Of a stretch of DNA of 31,482 nt, positions 15,600-22,767 are shown piece after piece. Under the pieces are notes generated by a model. That model made no database searches. It had not been told where the DNA came from and saw nothing but the letters and a program-made list of their open reading frames with translations. The stretch comes from JAXMHQ01 sp046346665 (lineage in GTDB: Bacteria; Verrucomicrobiota; Verrucomicrobiia; Limisphaerales; JAXMHQ01), in the NCBI GenBank assembly GCA_046346665.1, contig JAXMHQ010000045.1, positions 1 through 31,482 on the forward strand, given 5' to 3'. The position numbers and the translations under genes were made by a program. Positions within the stretch are counted from its first letter, which is position 1, and each line of letters begins with the position of its first letter.

Positions 15600-15689
15600 G
15601 GTTGAATCGTTAAATCGTTAAAAAGCCAAGCGCGCGGGGCTGCGACGGTTTTGACCATTTAACCGTTTAACAATTTAACGTTTTAACCT
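15600..15689. repeat. GTTAAATCG-family inverted repeat between sufU and sufT
   Basis: The left arm (15600-15623) reads GGTTGAATCGTTAAATCG and onward; the right arm (15654-15689) carries the inverse words CCGTTTAAC and AATTTAACG. It is AT-rich against its surroundings and occupies most of the sufU-sufT gap. Confidence 0.75.
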
Positions 15690-15735
15690 GCCCCGGCAGA
15701 CAGGCGCGAAAATGTCGGCTATAATTTGACTGATT

Positions 15736-16290
15736 ATGCATGGCAACACTGATCCCGTGGTTTTGACCCGCGACGTGGAAGCTTCGGTTGTCCCGGTGGG
15801 CACGAAGGTGACGCTGCAAAAGGGCGAGCAGGCGCGGATTACGCAGTCGCTCGGCGGCAGCTACACCGTCGTGGTCAATGGCAACATGTTTCGGGTCGAA
15901 GGCAAGGATGCCGACGCGCTCGGGTTTGAAGTGGCGCAGAAAAAGTCCGGCCCGGCCGAAGGCCCGGTCAGCCAGGAAAAGGTGGAGAAGGAAATCTGGG
16001 ACCAGATGCGCACCTGTTTCGATCCGGAAATCCCGGTCAACATTGTGGACCTGGGATTGATTTACGATTGCCACATCACGCCGCTGAGTCCGAGCAGTTA
16101 CCAGGTGGGGGTGAAGATGACGCTGACCGCGCCGGGATGCGGCATGGGGCCGGTGTTGCAGCAGGATGTGCAGAACAAGCTGTTGAGCATCGAGGCGGTG
16201 GACGACGTGACGGTGGAGCTGGTGTGGGATCCGCCCTGGAACCAGAGCATGCTGAGCGAGGCGGCGAAGCTTCAACTGGGATTGATGTGA
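15736..16290 (+). CDS. sufT: SufT-type Fe-S maturation protein
   Basis: This 184-residue protein has a short N-terminal domain (residues 1-75: VPVGTKVTLQKGEQARITQSLGGSYTVVVNG) fused to a MIP18/DUF59 domain (about 88-175). The DUF59 part shows FDPEIPVNIVDLGLIY, then LTAPGCGMG with the conserved cysteine, and WDPPWNQSMLSE at the end. That two-part layout is the long SufT form. SufT is an auxiliary factor for maturing Fe-S proteins, most needed under high demand. sufS starts 9 bp after its stop, so the two are one transcription unit with sufD and sufU. Confidence 0.92.
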   Translation: MHGNTDPVVLTRDVEASVVPVGTKVTLQKGEQARITQSLGGSYTVVVNGNMFRVEGKDADALGFEVAQKKSGPAEGPVSQEKVEKEIWDQMRTCFDPEIPVNIVDLGLIYDCHITPLSPSSYQVGVKMTLTAPGCGMGPVLQQDVQNKLLSIEAVDDVTVELVWDPPWNQSMLSEAAKLQLGLM

Positions 16291-16299
16291 TTTGACCCG

Positions 16300-17535
16300 A
16301 TGAGTTCAACCAAGCCGAGCTGGAGCGAACTGAGGGCCGACTTCCCGATCCTGGATCAACGGGTCAACGGGCATCCGTTGATCTATTTCGACAACGCGGC
16401 CACGTCGCAGAAACCGCGGCGGGTGATCCAGGCGCTGGATGATTACTACACGCGCGACAACGCGAATGTGCATCGCGGCATTCACGAACTCAGCAATCGG
16501 GCGACGGCGGGGTTCGAGGCCGCCCGGACGCGCGCCGCGAAATTCCTGAACGCCCGCAGCGCGGAGGAGATCGTGTTCACGCGCGGAACCACCGAGGCCA
16601 TCAACCTGGTGGCCGCGTCCTGGGGCGGGAAAAATCTGAAGCGGGGCGATGTCATCCTGCTCACCGAGATGGAGCATCACAGCAACCTGGTACCGTGGCA
16701 GCTCCTCGCGGAGCGCACCGGCGCCGAGCTGGCGTTCCTGCCCGTGAGCGGCGATATCGGGCTGCTGGATCTTTCGCGGATCGACGATTACCTGACCTCG
16801 CGCGTGAAGCTGCTGGCGATGGTGCACGTGTCGAATTCGCTCGGAACCATCAACCCGATCGACGAGCTGTGCGCGCGGGCGGCGAAGCGGGGCATCACGA
16901 CGCTGGTGGATGCCGCCCAGAGCGCGGGGCATCGGCCGGTGGACGTGCAGGAGATCGGCTGTGATTTCCTGGTGTTGTCGGGACACAAGATGTGCGGGCC
17001 GACGGGGATTGGTTTGTTGTATGGGCGCCATTCGGTGCTGGAGCAGATGCCGCCGTACCATGGCGGCGGCGAGATGATTTTGAATGTCGAGTACCAGCGC
17101 AGCACCTGGAAACAGGCGCCGCACCGGTTCGAGGCGGGAACGCCGGACATCGCGGGCGCGATCGGGATGGCGGCGGCGATGGATTATTTGGATGACATCG
17201 GGCGCAGCCGGATTGCGGAGCACGACATGGAGCTGGGCGCGTATGCGTTTGCGAAGCTGGCGGCGATGCCGGGGATCCGGTTGTTCGGGCCGCATGTCGG
17301 CCGGGCGGGCATTGTCAGTTTTTTGCTCAAGGACGTGCATGCGCATGACGTGGTGGAGTTGGCGAATCAGCGGGGCGTGGCGTTGCGGGGCGGCCATCAC
17401 TGCACCCAGCCGCTCATGCGAAAGCTGGGGGTTGAATCCACCTCAAGGGCGAGCTTCTACTTCTATAACACGACGGCGGAGATCGATCGCTTCGTGGAAG
17501 TCATCGCGGAAATTCAGAAATTCTTCGGCGGTTGA
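16300..17535 (+). CDS. sufS: SufS, group II cysteine desulfurase
   Basis: SufS is the PLP enzyme that frees sulfur from cysteine for Fe-S assembly. The 411-residue product matches the family length. The PLP-binding lysine is Lys230 in LSGHKMCGP, with HHSN at 127-129 and VDAAQSAGH near 203-211. The catalytic Cys367 lies in RGGHHCTQP, the SufS-type active-site loop. It is last in sufD-sufU-sufT-sufS. A REP pair begins 10 bp past its stop. Confidence 0.96.
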   Translation: MSSTKPSWSELRADFPILDQRVNGHPLIYFDNAATSQKPRRVIQALDDYYTRDNANVHRGIHELSNRATAGFEAARTRAAKFLNARSAEEIVFTRGTTEAINLVAASWGGKNLKRGDVILLTEMEHHSNLVPWQLLAERTGAELAFLPVSGDIGLLDLSRIDDYLTSRVKLLAMVHVSNSLGTINPIDELCARAAKRGITTLVDAAQSAGHRPVDVQEIGCDFLVLSGHKMCGPTGIGLLYGRHSVLEQMPPYHGGGEMILNVEYQRSTWKQAPHRFEAGTPDIAGAIGMAAAMDYLDDIGRSRIAEHDMELGAYAFAKLAAMPGIRLFGPHVGRAGIVSFLLKDVHAHDVVELANQRGVALRGGHHCTQPLMRKLGVESTSRASFYFYNTTAEIDRFVEVIAEIQKFFGG

Positions 17536-17545
17536 GCGCGCGATC

Positions 17546-17617
17546 GTAGCCGCGATCATGAGATTGCGGGTTCCGTCGCTCACTTCCCACCAACTGCGCC
17601 CTCACGAGCGCAGCTAC
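17546..17617. repeat. REP pair downstream of sufS
   Basis: The first unit (17546-17569, plus) is GTAG, arm CCGCGATC, loop ATGA, arm GATTGCGG. The second (17594-17617, minus) is GTAG, arm CTGCGCTC, loop GTGA, arm GGGCGCAG. The two units belong to different arm-sequence types yet share the same design. The first GTAG lies 10 bp after the sufS stop, facing the gene. Confidence 0.85.
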
Positions 17618-17701
17618 AGTGTTACCGAACAGGCAGGCTTGCGTTTTAGGCTGGTTGCCGCATGCTCTGGGTGGACGAGACCCTTCAGCCGTTGAGTTGT
17701 T

Positions 17702-18307
17702 ATGAAAGTGTTGATTGCGGATGACGATGCGGTGACCCGGAAAGCCATGCTGGGGTTGCTTGAGAACTGGGGCTACGACGTCCTTTCCGCGGCCAACGGC
17801 ACGAAGGCCTGGGAAATCCTGAGCAAAGACAACGACCCAATCATGGCCGTCGTGGATTGGCAGATGCCGGGTATGAATGGGGATGAACTCTGCCGGAGCG
17901 CCCGGGAACGTTTGCCGGAAAAGCCGCTCTACCTCCTGCTCATCACGGCAAAAAATACCAGCTCGGAAGACAAGGTGGTTGGTCTTACAGCCGGGGCGGA
18001 TGATTTTCTGACCAAACCTTTCGATATTCCTGAGATGCGCGCCCGGCTGCAGGTCGGGAAGAGGGTGCTGACCCTGCAAAGCGAACTCAGGCGCCGGGTT
18101 CAGGACCAGGAAATCGCATTGGCCCAGGTTCGACAGCTCCGGGGACTTCTGCCGATCTGCGTCAATTGCAAGAAGATCCGCGACGATCAAAACTACTGGC
18201 ACCAGGTCGAGAACTATATTTCCGCCCATACTTCCGCCGAGTTCACCCACAGTATTTGTCCCGCCTGCTTCGAGAAACAGCTGCAGGGATTTGGCTCAGG
18301 CACCTGA
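17702..18307 (+). CDS. Receiver-domain protein with a four-cysteine C-terminal module
   Basis: Residues 1-120 are a response-regulator receiver: acidic DDD at 7-9, phospho-acceptor Asp52 in VVDWQMP, conserved TA at 82-83 and Lys105 in LTKPF. A helical linker (about 120-148) follows. The C-terminal module has two CXXC pairs, Cys153/Cys156 in LPICVNCKKIRDD and Cys186/Cys189 in ICPACFEK, around an aromatic-rich stretch. This looks like a small zinc-ribbon-type module seen at the ends of many receiver and sensor proteins in environmental bacteria. There is no DNA-binding or enzymatic output domain. It probably acts through protein contacts, perhaps with redox or metal sensitivity; that is inference. 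No kinase is adjacent. Confidence 0.88.
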   Translation: MKVLIADDDAVTRKAMLGLLENWGYDVLSAANGTKAWEILSKDNDPIMAVVDWQMPGMNGDELCRSARERLPEKPLYLLLITAKNTSSEDKVVGLTAGADDFLTKPFDIPEMRARLQVGKRVLTLQSELRRRVQDQEIALAQVRQLRGLLPICVNCKKIRDDQNYWHQVENYISAHTSAEFTHSICPACFEKQLQGFGSGT

Positions 18308-18453
18308 TCCAGGTGACTTGCGGATTGCAAGTCAGCCTGCATTCCAACTCCAGCCATCCTGTCTCATTACAAGACACCCAGTCGGGAATCGAGACACCAA
18401 AAGTATTCTTGAGCAGGTTTACACCCCGTTTTGTCCACTAAACAGGCAGAGCT

Positions 18454-18660
18454 GTGCTAATGGCACTCAGTCTGCTGCGTGATTGGTCAATGGTTATACT
18501 GTTAGTCATGATTGGTGTTGTTTCGCTCGGTTTCCTGGTCGGGCTGCTGGCGACTGCCACGGCTCCGATGGGTTATCAGGATGAAACCGGTTTCCACTTG
18601 GGAAACGAATCCGCTTCCGCTGATTTCGGATGCGCCGTTCCCGAGCCGAAAGCGGTTTAA
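18454..18660 (+). CDS. Small membrane-anchored protein, unknown function
   Basis: The frame encodes up to 68 residues with one hydrophobic helix (MVILLVMIGVVSLGFLVGLLA). A short hydrophilic tail (TAPMGYQDETGFHLGNES, then VPEPKAV) follows. The tail motif GYQDETGFH resembles small verrucomicrobial proteins I recall, but I cannot name a family. Start could be GTG 18454, ATG 18460 or ATG 18490. A strong terminator follows 25 bp after the stop, which supports a real transcribed gene. It does not overlap its neighbours. Confidence 0.6.
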   Translation: MLMALSLLRDWSMVILLVMIGVVSLGFLVGLLATATAPMGYQDETGFHLGNESASADFGCAVPEPKAV

Positions 18661-18685
18661 ACGGATCGAAACGCTTTGGTTTTGG

Positions 18686-18740
18686 ACCCGATGGTTCGGC
18701 TCCGCTCGGGCGGTGCCGGCAAACCATCGGGTTCTTTTGT
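18686..18740 (+). terminator. Rho-independent terminator
   Basis: ACCCGATGGTT pairs perfectly with AACCATCGGGT across an inner CGGC/GCCG segment, and the stem is followed by TCTTTTGTTT. It closes the transcript of the small membrane protein and possibly of the receiver protein before it. Confidence 0.82.
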
Positions 18741-18912
18741 TTCCGAGTGCGGAGTGCGGAGTGCGGAATCGCCCCATGCCGGCCGTCACAACGCAGCGGG
18801 TCAGGATCCCCGCGCGGAGCGATCCAACAATTCAGGAATCCGCTTATCCAAAGATCCCCAGTGGGAGCCCTGCACCCCTTGCCTATTTACGGGAGGGGTT
18901 CTAGCCTGCGGC

Positions 18913-19890
18913 ATGTCGCGCGGTCTCCACCTCGCTGTTTTGAGCGATATTCATTACGCCTCGCCCGCGGAACAGGCGCGCGGGGATGATTATGAATATC
19001 GCGAGCTGCGCCCGCCGTGGCTGCGGGCGTTTGTTCGCGCCTATCGCCGTCACGTCTGGCTGCGCGATCCGCTCCGGCACAATCATCTGCTCGACCGCTT
19101 CCTGGCGCGCGTGGGCGAGGTGGACCATGTCGTGGCGAACGGGGATTACACCTGCGACAGCGCGTTTGTGGGGGTCATGGACGAGCCTTCCTTTCAGAGC
19201 GCCGCGGAATGCCTGGGCCGGCTGCGGGCGCGGTTCGACGGACGATTTCATGCGACGCTTGGTGATCATGATCTCGGAAAGTTCAGTTTCGTGGGAACCC
19301 GCGGGGGCATGCGGCTGGCCAGTTTTCAGCGGGCGCGGACGGAGCTGGGCCTGGCGCCGTTCTGGCAGTTCGACCTGGGCCGCTACGCCGTGCTCGGCGT
19401 GACGTCGTCGCTGGTCGGGCTGCCGGTGCTTCAAAAGGAAACCCTGCCGGAGGAACGGGAGCAATGGAACCGCCTGCGCGAGGCGCACCTGGCGGAGATC
19501 CGGGCCGCCTTCGGCAATTTGGATCCGGCCCGCCGCGTCGTGTTGTTCTGTCACGATCCGACCGCGTTGCCGTTCCTGGCGTCGGAAGCGGAGGTGGCGT
19601 CGCGGCTGGACCGGGTTGACCTAACTATTATTGGGCATTTACATTCGCGGCTGGTGTATTGGGAGAGCCGGCTGCTGGCGGGGATGCCGGCGATCCGGGG
19701 GCTGGGGCACACCGTGCGGCGGCTGAGCACGGCGCTGAACCAGGCCCGCGCCTGGCGGCCGTTCCACGTGCGGCTCTGCCCGTCGCTCGCCGGGGTGGAG
19801 CTGCTGAAGGACGGCGGCTATCTCACGGTGCGACTCGATCCGGATGCGGCGGCGCGTCCCGAAGTCCAATTTCACCGCCTGCCCCGCTGA
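18913..19890 (+). CDS. Calcineurin-like metallophosphoesterase
   Basis: The 325-residue product has the dimetal phosphoesterase motifs in order: Asp12 and His14 in SDIH, GD at 77-78 in NGDYTCDS, GDHD at 117-120 (in place of GNHD), His214 in FCHDP and GHLH at 241-244. There is no signal peptide, so it is likely cytoplasmic. Substrate cannot be told; nucleotides, phosphoproteins and lipid-A precursors (LpxH-like) are all possible for this fold, and convergence with lptD is only weak support for an envelope role. I chose the ATG at 18913 (MSRGLHLAVL) since the first metal motif normally follows within 15 residues and a GGGAGGGG stretch lies upstream. The open frame upstream is repeat and terminator sequence. 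Confidence 0.9.
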   Translation: MSRGLHLAVLSDIHYASPAEQARGDDYEYRELRPPWLRAFVRAYRRHVWLRDPLRHNHLLDRFLARVGEVDHVVANGDYTCDSAFVGVMDEPSFQSAAECLGRLRARFDGRFHATLGDHDLGKFSFVGTRGGMRLASFQRARTELGLAPFWQFDLGRYAVLGVTSSLVGLPVLQKETLPEEREQWNRLREAHLAEIRAAFGNLDPARRVVLFCHDPTALPFLASEAEVASRLDRVDLTIIGHLHSRLVYWESRLLAGMPAIRGLGHTVRRLSTALNQARAWRPFHVRLCPSLAGVELLKDGGYLTVRLDPDAAARPEVQFHRLPR

Positions 19891-19898
19891 ATCCGGGG

Positions 19899-19938
19899 TT
19901 GCAGACTTTATGTCGTACGTACGACACAAAGGTTGCAA
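19899..19938. repeat. Palindromic element between convergent genes
   Basis: The centre is the perfect 16-bp palindrome TGTCGTACGTACGACA (19911-19926). It is extended outward by imperfect arms TTGCAGACTTTA and CAAAGGTTGCAA. It sits in the 75-bp gap where the phosphoesterase gene and lptD converge and could act as a two-way terminator, though it lacks clear T-tracts. It has no other copy in the window. Confidence 0.8.
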
Positions 19939-19965
19939 AGGGTAAACCCTGGGCAGGTGTGGATA

Positions 19966-22278
19966 CTAGTCGTACCCGAGCAGGGAATAGCGCTGGGCGG
20001 TGTCCTGGCCGACGCCGAATTTCGGAAACGCCTTGATGGAAAAGCTGAAGGAGATGGTGTAATCGCGGGGGCCGCTGCCGTTGTTGAGCACGCCGCCAGT
20101 CAGCGCGGCGGTCCAGCTCCGCATGTCGCGGTAGATGGTGTAATATTGCTCCTGCATTTCGCCGGTCTGGACGTTGAATTGTTCGGCGGCGCGCAGGCCC
20201 CAGTTTTCGTTGATGCGGTAATAGAACCGGCCCATGACGATGTTGTTTCCGGATCCGAATCCCTGCGAGGCGCTGTAATCGTTGGGCATGTAGAACTGGC
20301 CCAGCGTGAGGCTCCAGATGTTGTTCGGTTGAAACGTGATGGTGTCGAGCACCATGTGCCACTGGCCATTGTTGGGATCGACCTGGAGCTGGGATTCGAA
20401 CGTGATCCAGGTGCGCGGCCTGATGGTGAGGTCGGAGTAGACGTCCGAGAACAGCTCCACGCCGGGCCCGGTCTGCACGCGCCAGTCGGTGAACAGCCGC
20501 CAGTTGACGACGTCGTCGAGTTTGCCGTCGCGTTTGGTCTGGAGTTTGTTCGACAGGCCGAGCCGCAGCACGTTCTGGTTTGTGATGTCGTCGATGGAAT
20601 TATACTCCGGGAATTCGATGGGCAGCATGCGCAGGCTGGGGAGCTGGGTGTCGAACTGCGGGAGCTGGCTGGGCAGGTAATTCGGCCGGGGCACGAACAC
20701 GTAATTGGCCGAGGGCTCGATCACGTGCCGCAGGCCGTCGATGTCGAGCGACCGGCTGTGCGCGTCGGCCCAGAGCGCGGAAGCCTTGAAAGAGAGTTCG
20801 GCGCCGGTGTTGAATATTCCCCGGAGCGTGTTGGAGTTGGTGCGGAGGGTGGTGCCGGTCCCGTTGACGTCGACTTCGCTGTAGTAGGTGAGGCGTCCGC
20901 CGACGCGCGGGGTGAGGTTGAGCCAGCCGAAGAAGGTTTGGGGCAGCGTGATTTGTTGGAAGGTGTCCAGGCGGCCCGCGGAATAGTTGGGCGGGACGAG
21001 TCCGTCGGTCGGGTAGAACGGGTAGAACGTGTGCTGGAGGGAATTGGTGGGCGAGGCGTAGGGGCTGTTGGTGCCGGCGTAGAGGTGCTGGTAGAACCCG
21101 GCGCTGCTTTCGCTCTGGTAATACACCGGCGTTTCGCCGACCTGCTGCCGGAACGCGGAGAGGCGGAGGTCGGGCAGCCGTTCCACCGTTTCGAAAAACG
21201 TGTTCACCTGCGGCTGCGTCCAGAGGTCGAGGCTGAAATTGTTCCAGGCCTTGTTCGCCTCGAACCAGGTTGGCGCCTGGGGGTTGTGCCGGTAATCGCC
21301 CCCGAAGAAGTCCTTGTTCACGTCCGTGTCGCTCTGCCAGTTGGCGATGGATTTCATCGTGACGTTGGTGTAGGGCGCGGCGAGGTAGGTGAAGCTGGAG
21401 CGCTGGCGGTCGGACGGCAGCGCGACGCCGGCCTCGTTCGTGCCAGCGTCGTTGTCGTGCGTGTAATAGTAGCGCAGGGTGCCGTCGCCCCAGCGGCCGA
21501 GGTGATAATCGAAATCGGGTCCCAGGCCCACGCCGCGTTTTTCACGGTAATCCAGGTGCAGGATGCCGTTGAGCTCGGGGCTCAGGTACCAGGTGTAATT
21601 GCCGAGGATGAACGGGCCGTAGATGGAGCGGTAACCGGGGGTGAAATTGAAGCTGTTCGGGTGATCGCCCAGGTCGCGCGAATAATAAGGCGCGTAGAAC
21701 ACGGGAATGTCGCCGATGTAAAGCACCGCGTTGTGCGCTTCCAGGCGTTTGCCGGGAATGATCACCAGCCGTTCCGCGCGGATCTTCGTCACGGGCTGGG
21801 AAATATCGTCCGTGGTGAGGTAGGCATGCCTGGCGGTGTAGGCGGAATTGGTGAGATCGATCGTGCCGTGGTTGGTGGCGGGCAGTCCGCGCAGGTTGTC
21901 GCCGCCGGCGAAGAACGGTCCTTTGCCGGTGCGGAAATGGTCGGAAGACGCCTGGTAGGTTTTGAAATTGAACCGGAGTTTGTCCGCGGTCCACACCTGT
22001 TCCTCGCGCTGCACGCGGACGTGGCCGCTGGCGACCGCCTCGCCCGTCGCCTGGTCCACCGAAACTTTGTCCGCCGTGAGCACCGCTCCGTTGTATTTCA
22101 CCAGCGCGCCGTTCTCGATGGTGGCGATGCCCGTCGTGAAGTCGTAATGCGCGACCGACTCGGTGTTGTCGGCGGGAAATTTGTCGATCACCCAGGTGCC
22201 TTCGTCTCCCGCGAGGGCCCGTGGACACGCCGCCCAGAGAAAGAGGGCGAGGATCAGGATCGGGCGCAGTCGTGTCAT
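19966..22278 (-). CDS. lptD: LptD-like LPS-assembly outer-membrane protein
   Basis: LptD forms the outer-membrane barrel that places lipopolysaccharide in the outer leaflet. The 770-residue product begins with a signal peptide (MTRLRPILILALFLWAACPRALAGD). An OstA/LptA-like beta-jellyroll domain follows (about 30-170: YDFTTGIATIENGALVKYNGAVLTADKV, VWTADKLRFN, GPFFAGGDN). The long remainder has alternating, aromatic-rich strands typical of the barrel (YNSIDDITNQNVLRLGLSNKLQTKRDG, IVMGRFYYRINENWGLR). No LptD-type cysteine pairs stand out, so disulfide-dependent maturation as in Escherichia coli is doubtful. I prefer the ATG at 22278 over an upstream one because it starts the signal peptide cleanly. 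It shows the cell has an LPS-type outer membrane. Confidence 0.88.
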   Translation of the reverse strand: MTRLRPILILALFLWAACPRALAGDEGTWVIDKFPADNTESVAHYDFTTGIATIENGALVKYNGAVLTADKVSVDQATGEAVASGHVRVQREEQVWTADKLRFNFKTYQASSDHFRTGKGPFFAGGDNLRGLPATNHGTIDLTNSAYTARHAYLTTDDISQPVTKIRAERLVIIPGKRLEAHNAVLYIGDIPVFYAPYYSRDLGDHPNSFNFTPGYRSIYGPFILGNYTWYLSPELNGILHLDYREKRGVGLGPDFDYHLGRWGDGTLRYYYTHDNDAGTNEAGVALPSDRQRSSFTYLAAPYTNVTMKSIANWQSDTDVNKDFFGGDYRHNPQAPTWFEANKAWNNFSLDLWTQPQVNTFFETVERLPDLRLSAFRQQVGETPVYYQSESSAGFYQHLYAGTNSPYASPTNSLQHTFYPFYPTDGLVPPNYSAGRLDTFQQITLPQTFFGWLNLTPRVGGRLTYYSEVDVNGTGTTLRTNSNTLRGIFNTGAELSFKASALWADAHSRSLDIDGLRHVIEPSANYVFVPRPNYLPSQLPQFDTQLPSLRMLPIEFPEYNSIDDITNQNVLRLGLSNKLQTKRDGKLDDVVNWRLFTDWRVQTGPGVELFSDVYSDLTIRPRTWITFESQLQVDPNNGQWHMVLDTITFQPNNIWSLTLGQFYMPNDYSASQGFGSGNNIVMGRFYYRINENWGLRAAEQFNVQTGEMQEQYYTIYRDMRSWTAALTGGVLNNGSGPRDYTISFSFSIKAFPKFGVGQDTAQRYSLLGYD

Positions 22279-22382
22279 TGGGCAGGGGTAGCTAAACAAA
22301 AGGGGTCCAGCCTGCCAAGCGGGATTTCCCCCGCAGAATGCTGGTGGCACGTGAACTGCAGTAGGCGGGCAGGATTACGAGC

Positions 22383-22619
22383 ATGGCGACGAAGATTAAA
22401 CTAATGAAGCTGTTGCAGGAGATTCACGCGATCGCCGAGATCGGGCGCCGCAATCCGATGCCCAAGCCGTCGCCGCTCTTCCTGCTCCAATTGCGGTCTC
22501 ACATGGCGGAAACCAGCCGTCCGCGCAAGCGTTTGCTGGTCTCCATTGATTTGAAGGACAGCCTCGAGCTGCCGCACCCGGTGCGCATCAATCATATCGC
22601 GCCGGACACGACCGCATAA
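22383..22619 (+). CDS. Small protein, unknown function
   Basis: The 78-residue product begins MATKIKLMKLLQEI and is basic, with a helical N-terminus and a C-terminal part rich in beta-formers (RKRLLVSIDLKDS, PHPVRINHI). There is no signal peptide or membrane helix. I have an impression of similar short proteins in verrucomicrobial genomes, without a function. A purine-rich AGGA lies before the ATG at workable spacing. It is divergent from lptD (104-bp gap) and precedes the first OPT transporter by 148 bp, a gap in which I see nothing. Confidence 0.6.
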   Translation: MATKIKLMKLLQEIHAIAEIGRRNPMPKPSPLFLLQLRSHMAETSRPRKRLLVSIDLKDSLELPHPVRINHIAPDTTA

Positions 22620-22767
22620 TGCCCGGCCGCACCGGTTTGGACATCTTTGGCCGCCGATTTCCCGGTGGCTCGACTCCCGCCTCTGCTCCGCTTCAAGGCA
22701 GTTTGTGTCCCGTTTTCTGCCGTTCCGGGCGGATTTCGCTCGCCCGGCTTGCGGGTTTTTCGGAACA

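Noticed and set aside
18460..18475. A sigma-54-like promoter (TGGCAC and TGC with correct spacing)
   Set aside because: It overlaps the likely start of the small membrane protein, the second half is weak, and no activator site is visible. It is probably chance.
19933..22404. An 823-codon open frame on the plus strand
   Set aside because: It lies wholly antisense to lptD. Its product is dominated by Val, Gly, Glu and Arg runs with no signal peptide or domain, as expected from the opposite strand of a GC-rich gene.
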